Shown one piece after another: positions 18,309 to 27,680 of a DNA stretch of 64,000 nucleotides; position 1 is the first letter of the stretch; each line of letters starts with the position of its first letter. Under the pieces are notes generated by a model that did no database searches, was not told the origin of the DNA, and saw nothing but the letters and a program-made list of their open reading frames with translations. The stretch comes from Roseicella frigidaeris. GTDB lineage: Bacteria; Pseudomonadota; Alphaproteobacteria; Acetobacterales; Acetobacteraceae. The position numbers and the translations under genes were made by a program. Where the stretch lies: positions 1 through 64,000 of the forward strand of contig NZ_QLIX01000006.1 in NCBI RefSeq assembly GCF_003258945.1, in the 5' to 3' direction.

Positions 18309-19262
18309 CTACTCCGCCGCCGCCGCCAGCCGCGTCTCGACCGGCACGCCGAGCATGAGGCCGAGATTCTGCACCGCCGCGCCCGAGGCGCCCTTGCCGA
18401 GATTGTCGTAGCGCGCCGTCAGCACCGCCTGCTGCCGAGCCGCATTGCCGTGCACCCTTAGCTCCAGCAGGTTGGTGTTGTTCAGCGCCTCCGGCTCCAG
18501 CTTCGCCCCGGCCGGGACGACGCGGATATACTCGCTGCCGGCATAGCGCTTCGCCAGCACCGCCTCGATTGCCTCCGGCTTCGGCCGGCCGGGCAGCAGG
18601 TCGAGATGCAGCGGGATGCTGTCGATCATGCCCTGGCGGAAGTCGCCGACCGAGGGGACGAAGATCGGCCGCCGGGCGAGCCCTGAATAGAGCTGCAGCT
18701 CGGCGACGTGCTTGTGCTCCAGCCCGAGGCCGTAGAGCTCGAAATCCGGCGCCGTGCGGGCCTCATAGGCGGCGATCATGGCATTGCCGCCGCCGGAATA
18801 GCCGGAGACGGCGTTGACCGAGATCGGCATATCGGCCGGCAGCAGCCCTGCCTCGATCAACGGCCGCAGCAGCAGGATGGCGCCGGTGGGATAGCAACCT
18901 GGGTTGGAGACGCGCGGCGCCGCGGCGATCCTCGCCGGCTGCTCCGGCGAGAGCTCCGGCAGGCCATAGGCCCAGTCCGGATCCACCCGGTGCGCCGTGC
19001 TGGCATCGAGCACCTTGGGCGCCTCGGCGCCGAGCGAGGCGGCCAGCGCCGCGCTCTCCTTCGCCGCCTCGTCGGGCAGGCAGAGGATGACCAGGTCGAC
19101 CTCGGCCATCAGCGCCCGCCGGGCCTCGGGGTCCTTGCGGCGGGCCGGGTCGATGCTGCGCAGCGCGACATGCGGCAGCAGGTCCAGACGCTCGCGGATC
19201 TGCAGGCCGGTGGTGCCGGCCTCGCCATCGATGAACACCGTCGGGATGCTGCCCTTGGCCAT
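18309..19262 (-). CDS. argC: N-acetyl-gamma-glutamyl-phosphate reductase, type 2
   Basis: 317 aa. It reduces N-acetylglutamyl-phosphate to the semialdehyde in arginine synthesis. The short N-terminal form [17 protein letters not shown] is characteristic of the type-2 enzyme. [13 protein letters not shown] and the catalytic cysteine region [18 protein letters not shown] are visible near residues 90-130. Start ATG at 19262 ([10 protein letters not shown]). The rpsI - argC order is common in Alphaproteobacteria, with 133 bases separating them here. Confidence 0.95.
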   Translation of the reverse strand: MAKGSIPTVFIDGEAGTTGLQIRERLDLLPHVALRSIDPARRKDPEARRALMAEVDLVILCLPDEAAKESAALAASLGAEAPKVLDASTAHRVDPDWAYGLPELSPEQPARIAAAPRVSNPGCYPTGAILLLRPLIEAGLLPADMPISVNAVSGYSGGGNAMIAAYEARTAPDFELYGLGLEHKHVAELQLYSGLARRPIFVPSVGDFRQGMIDSIPLHLDLLPGRPKPEAIEAVLAKRYAGSEYIRVVPAGAKLEPEALNNTNLLELRVHGNAARQQAVLTARYDNLGKGASGAAVQNLGLMLGVPVETRLAAAAE

Positions 19263-19395
19263 GGCCTGCTCTCCTCTGCCGCCCATTTGCCGCGCAAAGC
19301 GGCCGAAAAAGCAAGAGGGGCGGACCCGCTGCGGATCCACCCCTCCCGTATGACAATCCGAAGCCGGACCGGCGCCTGACGCCGCTCCGCAGGCG

Positions 19396-19890
19396 TCAGC
19401 GCTTGCTGAACTGGAAGGAACGTCGCGCCTTCGCCTTGCCGTACTTCTTCCGCTCGACGACGCGCGGGTCGCGGGTCAGGAAGCCGGCCTTCTTCAGGAT
19501 GGAGCGCAGCTCCGGCTCGTAGTTGGTCAGGGCGCGGCTGATGCCGTGCCGCACCGCGCCGGCCTGGCCGGAGAGGCCGCCGCCGGTCACCGTCGCCATG
19601 ACGTCGAACTGCTGGTAGCGGTCGGCGACGAGGAAGGGCTGGGTGATCAGCATCCGCAGCACCGGCCGGGCGAAATACTGCACCACCGGCTTGCCGTTGA
19701 CCTCGATCTGCCCCTTGCCGGGCTTCACCCAGACGCGGGCGACCGCATCCTTGCGGCGGCCCGTGGCATAGGCGCGGCCCCACTGGTCGCGCTTCGGCTC
19801 GCGCGGCGCCGACGGGGACTCGCCGGCGGCGGGCGTGCCCTGCACCAGCGTCTTCAGGTCGGCGAGCGTGCCGGTCATTTGCTCGCTCAT
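19396..19890 (-). CDS. rpsI: 30S ribosomal protein S9
   Basis: 164 aa. It has a short N-terminal extension (about 30 aa) before the S9 core, which begins [17 protein letters not shown]. The core contains [34 protein letters not shown] and the C-terminal [17 protein letters not shown], whose last Lys-Arg contacts P-site tRNA. ATG at 19890 overlaps the stop of rplM by 4 bases (ATGA), so the pair is translationally coupled. Confidence 0.97.
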   Translation of the reverse strand: MSEQMTGTLADLKTLVQGTPAAGESPSAPREPKRDQWGRAYATGRRKDAVARVWVKPGKGQIEVNGKPVVQYFARPVLRMLITQPFLVADRYQQFDVMATVTGGGLSGQAGAVRHGISRALTNYEPELRSILKKAGFLTRDPRVVERKKYGKAKARRSFQFSKR

Positions 19891-20393
19891 GCGGAGACAA
19901 CCTTCTGTGCCGCGCCGCCACCGGCGACGTTCTTGCGGTTCATGCCGGCGACGTCGAGCGGCGCGGGCTGCTGGCCGGCATGCGGATGCTCCGGACCGGC
20001 ATAGACGTGCAGGCTCTTCATCTGGAGCCGGCCGAGCGGGCCGCGGGTGATCATCCGCTCCACCGCCTTCTCGATCACGCGCTCGGGGTGCTTGCCCTCG
20101 AGCCGCTCGCGCACCGTGCGCTGCTTGATGCCGCCGGGATAGCCGGTGTGCCAGTAGAAGATGGACTGCTCGGCCTTCTGGCCGGTCACCTTCACCTTGC
20201 GGGCATTCACCACGACGACGTGGTCCCCGCAATCGACATGCGGGGTGAACTGGGGCTTGTGCTTGCCGCGGAGGCGGTTGGCGATGATGGTGGCGAGGCG
20301 GCCGAGCACGAGGCCCTCCGCATCCACCACCACCCAGGCCTTCTGCACCTCCGCTGGCTTCAGCGAGCGGGTCTGCGTCTGCAGCTGCGGCAT
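19887..20393 (-). CDS. rplM: 50S ribosomal protein L13
   Basis: 168 aa; the L13 core plus a short N-terminal tail. Motifs are [17 protein letters not shown] near residue 19, [32 protein letters not shown] and the late [16 protein letters not shown]. First gene of the rplM-rpsI operon, with a good sigma-70-type promoter upstream at 20427-20455. Confidence 0.97.
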   Translation of the reverse strand: MPQLQTQTRSLKPAEVQKAWVVVDAEGLVLGRLATIIANRLRGKHKPQFTPHVDCGDHVVVVNARKVKVTGQKAEQSIFYWHTGYPGGIKQRTVRERLEGKHPERVIEKAVERMITRGPLGRLQMKSLHVYAGPEHPHAGQQPAPLDVAGMNRKNVAGGGAAQKVVSA

Positions 20394-20426
20394 CGTCCGA
20401 GCGGGTCCGGTCTGAAAGAGAGCGGG

Positions 20427-20455
20427 CTTATGCCGGGCGACGGCTCGCAGGTCAA
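20427..20455 (-). promoter_or_regulatory. Sigma-70-type promoter of rplM-rpsI
   Basis: On the minus strand TTGACC (-35, 20455-20450) and CATAAG (-10, 20432-20427) are separated by exactly 17 bases. They point toward rplM, whose start codon is about 34 bases further on. Confidence 0.65.
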
Positions 20456-20478
20456 GGCAGGACAAGGCTTTTTTGGCA

Positions 20479-20496
20479 GCGGTATTATGATACCGC
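20479..20496. promoter_or_regulatory. Perfect palindrome, possible operator
   Basis: GCGGTAT at 20479-20485 and ATACCGC at 20490-20496 pair perfectly around TATG. It lies between the divergent rplM promoter and the VOC - dehydratase - amidohydrolase genes. The GGTAT..ATACC form resembles operators of GntR-type regulators, but no regulator gene is adjacent. Confidence 0.45.
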
Positions 20497-20565
20497 ATGG
20501 CTGGCCCGGCCGTGCCAAGGCCGCCCGGCCATGCCATGCTGCCGCCAGCAGCCGCAGGTCGCCGC

Positions 20566-21010
20566 ATGTTCAGCCATGTCACCCTCGGGGTCGGGGATAT
20601 CGACCGCGCCATGGCCTTCTACGACGCCGTGCTGGCGCCGCTCGGGCTCGCGCGGCAGGTCTCGGACCGGGCCGCGGGGCAGGCCGGCTATGCCGCGGCG
20701 CCGGCGGGCCGGGCGGGGTTCTGGCTTCTCCGGCCGCGCGACGGCCGCCCGGCCAGCGTCGGCAACGGCACCACCATCGCCTTCGAGGCCGCCGACCGCG
20801 CCACGGTCGATGCGGTGCATGCCGCGGCGCTGGCCGCGGGCGGGCGGGCGGGATGAGGGTGGACCCGGTCTCCGGCCGCACTACCATGCCGCCTATTACG
20901 GGGCCTATATGCGCGATCCGGACGGCAACAAGCTCTGCTGCGTCTGCCACCGCCCGCTGGCCGGGCCGGGGCGCGCCGACCGCGGCGGGGCCGGAGGAGC
21001 GGCGACATGA
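20566..21010 (+). pseudogene. VOC (glyoxalase/bleomycin-resistance) family protein, frameshifted
   Basis: Frame 1 from ATG 20566 encodes a typical VOC start ([22 protein letters not shown]) and runs to a premature TGA at 20854-20856. The rest of the domain (DEGGPGLRPHYHAAYYGAY followed by RDPDGNKLCCVCH) continues in the next frame to 21010. The break falls in a tandem GGGC/CGGG tract at about 20837-20853. Removing one 4-base unit restores AGGRDEG, the sequence expected in the family. So this is either a slipped-strand mutation (possibly reversible) or an assembly error. The restored end overlaps the dehydratase start by 4 bases. Intact, it would be a metal-dependent enzyme of about 147 aa. 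Confidence 0.8.
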
Positions 21011-22710
21011 CCACCAAACCACCCCATGGCCTCGGCCGCGACGTCGCCAATTACGGCGACCGGGAGTTCTCCCACTACCTCCGCCGCAGCTTCGCCAGCT
21101 CGATGGGCTATTCCCGCGCCATGCTGGAGAAGCCGATCATCGGCATCGCCGACACCGCCAGCGACTACAACAACTGCCACCGCGGCGTGCCCGAGCTGAA
21201 GGAGGCGGTGAAGCGCGGGGTGCTGGCCGCCGGCGCCCTCCCCTTCGCCTTCCCCACCGTCAGCCTCTGCGAGCCCTCGCTGACGCCCACCTCCATGCAC
21301 TACCGCAACCTCATGGCGCTCGACACCGAGGCGATGCTCTCGGCCCAGCCCATGGACGCCGCGGTGCTGATCGGCGGCTGCGACAAGACGGTGCCGGCCC
21401 AGCTCATGGCCGCGGCCAGTGCCGATGTCCCGAGCGCCCTGCTGGTCACCGGCCCGATGCTGGCGCAGCGCTTCGAGGGCGAGCGCCTGGCCGCCTGCAC
21501 CGATTGCCGCCGCTACTGGGCGCGCTACCGCGCCGGCGACGTCTCGGCCGAGCGGATCGGCGAGATCGAGGGCAAGCTGGCCACCACCTCGGGCACCTGC
21601 GGCGTCATGGGCACCGCCTCGACCATGGCCTGCCTCGCCGCGGCGCTCGGCTTCATGCCGCTGATGGCCGCCTCCGCCCCGGCGGTGCATGCTGACCGGC
21701 TGCGCTTCGCCGAGGAGGCCGGGACGCTGGCGGTGCAGCTCATCCGGCATCCCATCCGCCCCTCGCAGCTCATCACCCCGAAGAGCGTCGAGAATGCGCT
21801 GCGTGTGCTGCTCTCCCTCGGCGGCTCGACCAATGCGCTGATCCACCTGACGGCCATCGCCGGCCGGGCGGGGGTGACGATCGACCTCCGGCGGCTCGAC
21901 GCGCTCTCCGAGGAGACGCCGGTGCTGGTCGACCTGAAGCCGACCGGCGAGGGCTACATGGAGGATTTCCATGCCGCCGGCGGCATGGTCGCCCTGCTGC
22001 GGGAGCTGCGCGACCTGCTGCACCTCGACACCATCGACGTCTATGGCCGGACGCTGGCCGAGCAGATCGATGCCGGCCCCGCCTTCGTCGACCGCACCTA
22101 TATCCGGGCGCGGGAGACGCCGGTCAGCCCGGTCGGCGGGCTGGTCGCGCTCTTTGGCAGCCTCGCCCCGGACGGCGCCATCCTCAAGCGCAGCGCCGCC
22201 ACCCCGGCGCTGTTCGAGACCGAGGCGCGCTGCCTGGTCTTCGACGGGCTGGAGGACCTCGCCAGTCGCATCGACGATGACGCGCTGGAAGTGACGCCGC
22301 AGGACATCCTCATCCTCAAGAATGCCGGCCCCCTCACCCCGGCCGGCATGCCGGAGGCGGGCTACCTGCCCATCCCGCGCAAGCTGGCCCGGGCCGGGGT
22401 GAAGGACATGGTGCGGATGAGCGATTGCCGGATGTCCGGCACCGCCTTCGGCACCATCGTCCTGCACATCGCCCCCGAGGCGGCGGCCGGCGGGCCGCTG
22501 GCGCTGGTCGAGACCGGCGACCGGGTGCGCCTCTCGGTGCGGGAGCGGCGGCTCGACCTGCTGGTGGAGGAGGCCGAGCTCGGCCGCCGCCGCGCCGCCT
22601 GGCGGCCGCCGGCCCGGCCGAAGCGCGGCTGGGACCGGCTGGTCCACGACCAGGTGCTGCAGGCCCCGGACGGCGTCGATCTCGGCTTCCTCCGCCCCGA
22701 GGGTCATTGA
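21007..22710 (+). CDS. IlvD/Edd family dehydratase (sugar-acid or dihydroxy-acid)
   Basis: 567 aa Fe-S-dependent dehydratase. Cysteines expected to hold the cluster occur in DYNNCHRG near residue 57, IGGCDKT near 125 and SGTCGVMGTASTMA near 198. The late MSDCRMSGTAFG segment near 475 carries the candidate catalytic serine. The family covers dihydroxyacid dehydratase (IlvD), phosphogluconate dehydratase (Edd) and sugar-acid dehydratases. The catabolic setting (VOC gene before, M20 amidohydrolase after) favours a sugar-acid or aromatic-derived substrate over valine/isoleucine synthesis, but this is inference. Confidence 0.9.
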   Translation: MTTKPPHGLGRDVANYGDREFSHYLRRSFASSMGYSRAMLEKPIIGIADTASDYNNCHRGVPELKEAVKRGVLAAGALPFAFPTVSLCEPSLTPTSMHYRNLMALDTEAMLSAQPMDAAVLIGGCDKTVPAQLMAAASADVPSALLVTGPMLAQRFEGERLAACTDCRRYWARYRAGDVSAERIGEIEGKLATTSGTCGVMGTASTMACLAAALGFMPLMAASAPAVHADRLRFAEEAGTLAVQLIRHPIRPSQLITPKSVENALRVLLSLGGSTNALIHLTAIAGRAGVTIDLRRLDALSEETPVLVDLKPTGEGYMEDFHAAGGMVALLRELRDLLHLDTIDVYGRTLAEQIDAGPAFVDRTYIRARETPVSPVGGLVALFGSLAPDGAILKRSAATPALFETEARCLVFDGLEDLASRIDDDALEVTPQDILILKNAGPLTPAGMPEAGYLPIPRKLARAGVKDMVRMSDCRMSGTAFGTIVLHIAPEAAAGGPLALVETGDRVRLSVRERRLDLLVEEAELGRRRAAWRPPARPKRGWDRLVHDQVLQAPDGVDLGFLRPEGH

Positions 22711-22799
22711 CGCCGGCGCCGGGAGGCCCGCCGCGCCGGACTTGCATCCCCGGGCACGGCATCTGATAGCTTGCGGCGAACAAGTCCGGGCCGAAACCA

Positions 22800-23975
22800 A
22801 TGCCGATCCTGAACCGTATTGCGGAATTCCACCCCGAGCTCACGGCCTGGCGTCAGGACCTGCACGCCCATCCCGAGATCGCCTTCGAGGAGGTCCGGAC
22901 CAGCGGCATCGTGGCCGAGCGGCTGCGGCAGTTCGGCTGCGACGCGGTGCATACCGGCATCGCCGGCACCGGCGTGGTCGGCGTCATCCGCGGCCAGGGC
23001 GATGGCGACAGGGCGATCGGGCTGCGCGCCGACATGGATGCGCTGCCGATCGAGGAGGCGACGGGCCTGCCCTATGCCTCCACCGTGCCGGGAAAGATGC
23101 ATGCCTGCGGCCATGACGGCCACACCACCATGCTGCTCGGCGCCGCCCGCTACCTGGCCGAGACCCGCAATTTCAGCGGCACGGTCTACCTGATCTTCCA
23201 GCCCGCCGAGGAAGCCGGCGGCGGCGGCAACGTCATGGTGCAGGAAGGGCTGTTCGAGCGCTTCCCGATGGAGCGGGTCTTCGGCATGCACAACTGGCCC
23301 GGCGCGCCGGCGGGCAGCTTCCTCTGGCGCGATGGGCCGGTGATGGCCGCGACGGCCAACCTGCGCGCCACCATCACCGGCAAGGGCGCGCATGGCGCCA
23401 TGCCGCACCAGGGCAACGACCCGATCGTCATCGCCTCGCAGATCGTCACCGCGCTGCAGAGCGTCGTCGCCCGCAATGTCGAGCCGGTCGAGGCCGGGGT
23501 GATCACCATCGGCCACATCCAGGGCGGCGATACCTGGAACGTCATCCCGCAGAGCGTCACCCTCCGCGGCACCGCCCGCTGGTTCAAGCCGGAGGTCGGC
23601 GACCTGCTGGAGGAGAAGTTCACCAGCCTCGTCACCGGCATCGCCACTGCCTTCGGCGCCGCGGCGGAGGCGGTCTTCGAGCGTGGCTATCCCGCCGTCG
23701 TCAACGACCCCGAGAGCACCCTGCTGGCCCGCCAGGCCGCGCTCGCCGTGGCCGGAGAGGCGCGGGTGGTGGAGATGCCCCGCCCCACCATGGGGGGCGA
23801 GGACTTCTCCTACATGCTGAACGCCAAGACCGGGAATTACATCATGCTCGGCGCCGGCCGCGGCCCGGCCGACCCGCAGGTCCACCACCCGCGCTACGAC
23901 TTCAACGACGCGGTGCTGCCGATCGGGGCGAGCTACTGGGCGATGCTGGTCGAACAGCAACTGCCCCGCGGCTAG
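22800..23975 (+). CDS. M20 family amidohydrolase (hippurate hydrolase / IAA-amino-acid hydrolase type)
   Basis: 391 aa zinc or manganese metallohydrolase that cleaves N-acyl amino acids. Metal-binding and catalytic motifs are LRADMDALPIEE near residue 75, KMHACGHDGHTTMLLG near 98, FQPAEEAGGGG near 135 and the late MGGEDFSYML near 335, with GKGAHGAMPH in the dimerisation domain. It lies 89 bases after the dehydratase on the same strand. The true acyl amino acid is not determinable. Confidence 0.93.
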   Translation: MPILNRIAEFHPELTAWRQDLHAHPEIAFEEVRTSGIVAERLRQFGCDAVHTGIAGTGVVGVIRGQGDGDRAIGLRADMDALPIEEATGLPYASTVPGKMHACGHDGHTTMLLGAARYLAETRNFSGTVYLIFQPAEEAGGGGNVMVQEGLFERFPMERVFGMHNWPGAPAGSFLWRDGPVMAATANLRATITGKGAHGAMPHQGNDPIVIASQIVTALQSVVARNVEPVEAGVITIGHIQGGDTWNVIPQSVTLRGTARWFKPEVGDLLEEKFTSLVTGIATAFGAAAEAVFERGYPAVVNDPESTLLARQAALAVAGEARVVEMPRPTMGGEDFSYMLNAKTGNYIMLGAGRGPADPQVHHPRYDFNDAVLPIGASYWAMLVEQQLPRG

Positions 23976-24043
23976 GCCGGCCGGCGCATCGCAGCGGAGA
24001 AGCCGCACAGCCCCTCCCCCACGCTCAAGCACGCGTCAAAATG

Positions 24044-24153
24044 GTCGCTGCCCGTTGCCCTGCCGCGGCTTCGCCGCGGCAGGCTGTGGCGCATCAAGCC
24101 TCAGGAGCGAATCCCGGCTTCCCCGCGATGGCGCGTGGCGGCGTCGTGGGGAG
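24044..24153 (+). repeat. Family C element, copy C1
   Basis: About 110 bases opening with GTCGCTGCCCGTTG and a perfect 11-bp hairpin (CCTGCCGCGGC, TTC loop, GCCGCGGCAGG), then a variable middle, closing with CCCCGCGAtGGCGCG and GTCGTGGGGAGC. Both ends match copy C2 at 50425-50536. Its right edge meets the stop codon of the MFS gene (CTA at 24154-24156 on the plus strand). It lies between convergent genes, so it may also work as a terminator. Confidence 0.8.
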
Positions 24154-25464
24154 CTATTCTGCCGGCGCCGCCTCCCGCTGCTCGAGGGCCGGGTCATGGC
24201 CCATGGCCAGCACCAGGATGCCGGCCGCGAGCGGCAGGACGGCGAGGGCCAGCAGCGCCATGGCGAAGCTGCCGCTGCTCTCCTTCACCCAGCCCACCGC
24301 ATAGGGGCCGACGAAGCCCGCAAGATTCCCGATCGAGTTGATCAGCGCGATGCCGCCCGCCGCGGCGCTGCCCGAGAGCAGCGCGGTCGGCAGCGTCCAG
24401 AAGGGCGGCAGGCAGCCGAAGATGCCGAGCGCGCCGATGCTGAGCACCAGCATCACCATCACCGGGCTGCCCAGCACGGCGCAGGCGGCGAGGCCGGCGG
24501 CCGCCAGCAGCGCCGCCCCGGCGGTGTGCCAGACCCGCTCGCCGGTGCGGTCCGAGCTGCGGCCCCAGAGCACCATGGCGACGGCGCCGAAGGCATAGGG
24601 GATGGCGGTGACGAAGCCGGTGGCGAGGTTGCTCAGCCCGAAGCCCTTGACGATCTGCGGCAGCCAGAAGGACAGGCCGTAATTCGAGGCGACCACGCCG
24701 AAATAGACCAGGCCGAGGCCGATCACCCGCGGATGGCGCAGCGCCTCGCCGAGGGTGAAATGCACCACCGCCTCCTTGCTCCGCCGCTCCTCCTCCAGCC
24801 GGTTCGCCAGCCATTGCCGCTGCGCTGGCTCCAGCCACTGCGCATCGGCGGGCTTGTCGGTGAGGTAGAACAGCACGGCGACCGAGAGCAGCACCGCCGG
24901 CACCGCCTCGATGATGAAGAGCCATTGCCAGCCATCGAGACCCATCACCCCGTGCAGGCCGAGCAGCATGCCGGAGATCGGCGCGCCGATGACCGTCGAG
25001 ATCGGGATGGCGACCATGAAGGCACCGACGATGCCGGCCCGGTAGGTCGCCGGGAACCAGTAGGTCAGGTAGAGGATGATGCCCGGGAAGAAACCCGCCT
25101 CGGCGATGCCGAGCAGGAAGCGGACCAGATAGAGGCTCCATTCGCCCTGCACCAGCGCCATGCAGCCCGAGAGGATGCCCCAGGTGACCATGATGCGGGC
25201 GATCCAGCGCCGCGCGCCCACCTTCTCGAGGATGACGTTGCTCGGCACCTCGAAGAGGAAATAGGCGAGGAAGAAGATGCCGGCGCCCCAGGCATAGGCG
25301 GTGGGGCTGAGGCCGAGCGCCTTGTTCATCTCGAGCGCGGCGAAGCCGACATTCACCCGGTCGAGATAGGCGATGAAGTAGCATAGCATCAGGAACGGAA
25401 CGAGGCGGCGCGACACGCGCGCCATCGTCTCCCGCTCCAGCGCCGAGGTGGTGCTGGCGGACAT
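24154..25464 (-). CDS. MFS transporter, anion:cation symporter (ACS/phthalate permease-like) family
   Basis: 436 aa with about 12 membrane segments. The first reads VPFLMLCYFIAYLDRVNVGFAAL, a hallmark of the ACS family of organic-anion symporters (phthalate, glucarate, tartrate, 4-hydroxyphenylacetate carriers). GVGARRW-like and FFPGIILYLTYWFPATYRA segments support this. I chose ATG at 25464 (MSASTTS). It converges with the amidohydrolase, so it may import the substrate of that neighbour, though they are not in one operon. Confidence 0.92.
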   Translation of the reverse strand: MSASTTSALERETMARVSRRLVPFLMLCYFIAYLDRVNVGFAALEMNKALGLSPTAYAWGAGIFFLAYFLFEVPSNVILEKVGARRWIARIMVTWGILSGCMALVQGEWSLYLVRFLLGIAEAGFFPGIILYLTYWFPATYRAGIVGAFMVAIPISTVIGAPISGMLLGLHGVMGLDGWQWLFIIEAVPAVLLSVAVLFYLTDKPADAQWLEPAQRQWLANRLEEERRSKEAVVHFTLGEALRHPRVIGLGLVYFGVVASNYGLSFWLPQIVKGFGLSNLATGFVTAIPYAFGAVAMVLWGRSSDRTGERVWHTAGAALLAAAGLAACAVLGSPVMVMLVLSIGALGIFGCLPPFWTLPTALLSGSAAAGGIALINSIGNLAGFVGPYAVGWVKESSGSFAMALLALAVLPLAAGILVLAMGHDPALEQREAAPAE

Positions 25465-25640
25465 GCGTCTCTCTCCCTGCGCGCCGGCACCACCGCGGCC
25501 CCGGCGCACGCCGGCCGGATCAGGCGGCCGTGCGGCCGCCCCGATACACGCCCGGGATCATCCGATCCAGCGTCCCGCGGCATTCGTTGCGGCCGGGATC
25601 GGCCCTGGCGGCGGCGGTGGATTACCGGCGGTTCAGGAAG

Positions 25641-25723
25641 CCGGTTCGCGGACCGGGCCCGGCGCCTCGTTTGGTCGCGTGGAGCACGCCTTCGGTGAGT
25701 CCGTCTCGGGCGATCACGCGTTA
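25641..25723 (+). repeat. Family B element, copy B1
   Basis: Shares CCGGTTCGCGGA, GTTTGGTCGCGTG, CACGCCTTCGGTG and GGCGATCACGC, in the same order and near-identical spacing, with copy B2 at about 33227-33307. GCGTG/CACGC pairs can form nested stems. Its right border (GCGTTAGG) contains the stop codon of the second MFS gene at 25721-25723. The remainder of the 25465-25640 gap shows no gene. Confidence 0.75.
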
Positions 25724-26830
25724 GGCGGCGATGCGCCGGACCAGCCAGAGCAGCAGCAGGGCCAGCCCCGCCAGCAGCACGGGCACCAGGGCGACCGGGG
25801 CCAGGCCGAGCAGGGCCGGCAGCAATCCGGCGCCGAGCGTCGCGGCCGCCACCTGGAAGCCCACGGCATGCACCGCCAGCGCCCCGCCGAGCCGTGCGGG
25901 CGTACGGGCCATGAGCGTCGGGTAGAGCGGCGCCAGCGCGACCGCGAGGAGGCCGACCGAGACGAGGTCCAACCCCGGCGGCGCGAAGGCGAATCCGGCC
26001 GAGGCAACCGCAGCGACGAGCACCGCGATGCGCAGCATCCGGTCCGGCCCGATCCGGTCGACGAGGAAGCCGAGCCCGACCCGGCCGGCCGCCAGCGCGC
26101 CCCAGAAGAGCGCCGTCGCGGCCCCGGCCAGCGCCGGGTCGGCCCCCCGCGCCGCGACCAGGATGGTGGCCAGCCACTGGCCCGTCCCGGCCTCGACGCC
26201 GCAATAGACGAAGAAGGCCAGCACCTGCCGCCGCGCCATGGCGCTGCGCAGCGCCGCGCCCATGGAGGCGGGGGGCCCGCGATCCTCGACCGGCCCGCCC
26301 CAGCACTGCCGCGTCGCCGCGAAGGCGAGCGCCAGCGCCCCCAGCAGCAGCCCGATCACCAGGTAGACATGCCGCCAGGAGGCGCCGCCGGCCAGCAGCA
26401 GGGTGGCGATGGCGGGGCTGAGCGTGGCGCCGATGCCCCAGCAGGCATGCATCCAGTTCAGGTGCCGGGGCGCGAAGCGGGCGGCGGCGAAGAGGTTCAT
26501 CGCCGCATCCACTGCCCCGGCGCCGAGGCCGCTCAGCAGCGCCAGGGCCACCAGCAGCCCCCAGGGCGGCGCCGTGGCGGCGGCCAGCGCCGCGATCGCC
26601 GTCAGGCCGAGGCTGCCCGCCAGCACGCCGCCGATGCCGAGGCGGGCGATGGCGCGGCCCGCCAGCAGGCTGGCGGCCATGGTGCCGCCGGAGACGGCGA
26701 GCAGCAGCAGGCCGAGCGCCGCCTCCGGCCGGCCGTAATCCAACCGCAGCACCGGCCAGAGCGTGCCGGGCAGCGGGTCCGGCAGGCCGAGGCCGATGAA
26801 GGCGATATAGGCGAGGGCCAGCAGCGGCAT
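25721..26830 (-). CDS. MFS transporter
   Basis: 369 aa with about 11-12 hydrophobic segments. The start IAFIGLGLPDPLPGTLWPVL resembles the MFS subgroup of FucP/YbjJ-like carriers. The conserved AGRAIARLGI loop lies between segments 2 and 3, and NLFAAARFAPRHLNWMHACWGIGA is in the middle. No substrate can be assigned. It starts 37 bases after the aspartate dehydrogenase gene on the same strand, suggesting a two-gene operon. Confidence 0.85.
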   Translation of the reverse strand: MPLLALAYIAFIGLGLPDPLPGTLWPVLRLDYGRPEAALGLLLLAVSGGTMAASLLAGRAIARLGIGGVLAGSLGLTAIAALAAATAPPWGLLVALALLSGLGAGAVDAAMNLFAAARFAPRHLNWMHACWGIGATLSPAIATLLLAGGASWRHVYLVIGLLLGALALAFAATRQCWGGPVEDRGPPASMGAALRSAMARRQVLAFFVYCGVEAGTGQWLATILVAARGADPALAGAATALFWGALAAGRVGLGFLVDRIGPDRMLRIAVLVAAVASAGFAFAPPGLDLVSVGLLAVALAPLYPTLMARTPARLGGALAVHAVGFQVAAATLGAGLLPALLGLAPVALVPVLLAGLALLLLWLVRRIAA

Positions 26831-26867
26831 GAGGAGCGCGGCGCCGGGACCGGGGATGCCCGATGCC

Positions 26868-27680
26868 CTAGCTGCCGACCTTCAGCGTGCTGGTCAGGCC
26901 CCGCAGGCAGGCGAGGATGGAGAGCGGCGTGATCTTGCCGGTGCGGGGATTCTCCTCGCTCGGCACGTTCTCGATCGTCATGGTCAGCCGCGCCGCCTCG
27001 GCCTCGACCCGGATGGTGTGGGTGTTGCGGGTGACGGTCGGGTCGGCCCAGATCTCGACCATGGTGCGCTCCGGCCCGATGCCGGCCAGCGCCAGGGCGG
27101 CGGCGACGTTCACATTGGCCGGGAAGCCGCGCGCCGCGTCGAAGGCATTGCCGCGGAAGACCACGGTCGGCGCGGCGATGCCGCCGAGATCGACGCCCCG
27201 CTCCACCAGATAGGGCGCGCCCTCGAGCCCGCGCGGCGGCTTGCGCGTCTCGATCGTCACGCTCGCCACCGTCCCCTCCGCCGCCGCCCGCACCGCATCG
27301 AGGCCGAGCAGCGCGCCGGTCGGCACGATGATGCGCGCGCCCGTCTCCCGCGCCCGCGCGACGAGGTGCATCCGCGGCAGCAGCGCGCCGACGGAGGAGG
27401 GGACGAAGATGCGGCCCCGCGCGATCGCCGGCTCGGCGATCTGCTCGAAGACCGCGGCCGGCGCCGCCTCGACCACGATCTCGGCCGCCTCGGCGAGTTC
27501 GGGCAGGGCGACGAGGCGCGGCGGCGCGCGGAAGCCGACGAGGCTGCGGCGCGCCTTCTCCTGATCGCGCGCGCTGACGGCGACGAGGCGCAGGCCCTCG
27601 ACCCCGGCATCGAGGACACGGGCGAGATGCGCGCCGATCGCACCCAGGCCGCCGATCGCTACCGTCCTGTCGCCCGCCAT
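26868..27680 (-). CDS. Aspartate dehydrogenase (NadX-like)
   Basis: 270 aa. It has an N-terminal Rossmann fold with GGLGAIGAHLARVLD near residue 8. The catalytic domain carries GALLGLDAVRAAAEG near 122, FPANVNVAAALALAG (with the GFPANVN family signature) near 185 and ADPTVTRNTHTI near 215. The family oxidises L-aspartate to iminoaspartate for NAD synthesis or for catabolism. nadA and nadC are not adjacent, and the partner is an MFS carrier, so catabolic use is possible. I chose ATG at 27680; an extension to 27734 is unsupported. Confidence 0.88.
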   Translation of the reverse strand: MAGDRTVAIGGLGAIGAHLARVLDAGVEGLRLVAVSARDQEKARRSLVGFRAPPRLVALPELAEAAEIVVEAAPAAVFEQIAEPAIARGRIFVPSSVGALLPRMHLVARARETGARIIVPTGALLGLDAVRAAAEGTVASVTIETRKPPRGLEGAPYLVERGVDLGGIAAPTVVFRGNAFDAARGFPANVNVAAALALAGIGPERTMVEIWADPTVTRNTHTIRVEAEAARLTMTIENVPSEENPRTGKITPLSILACLRGLTSTLKVGS

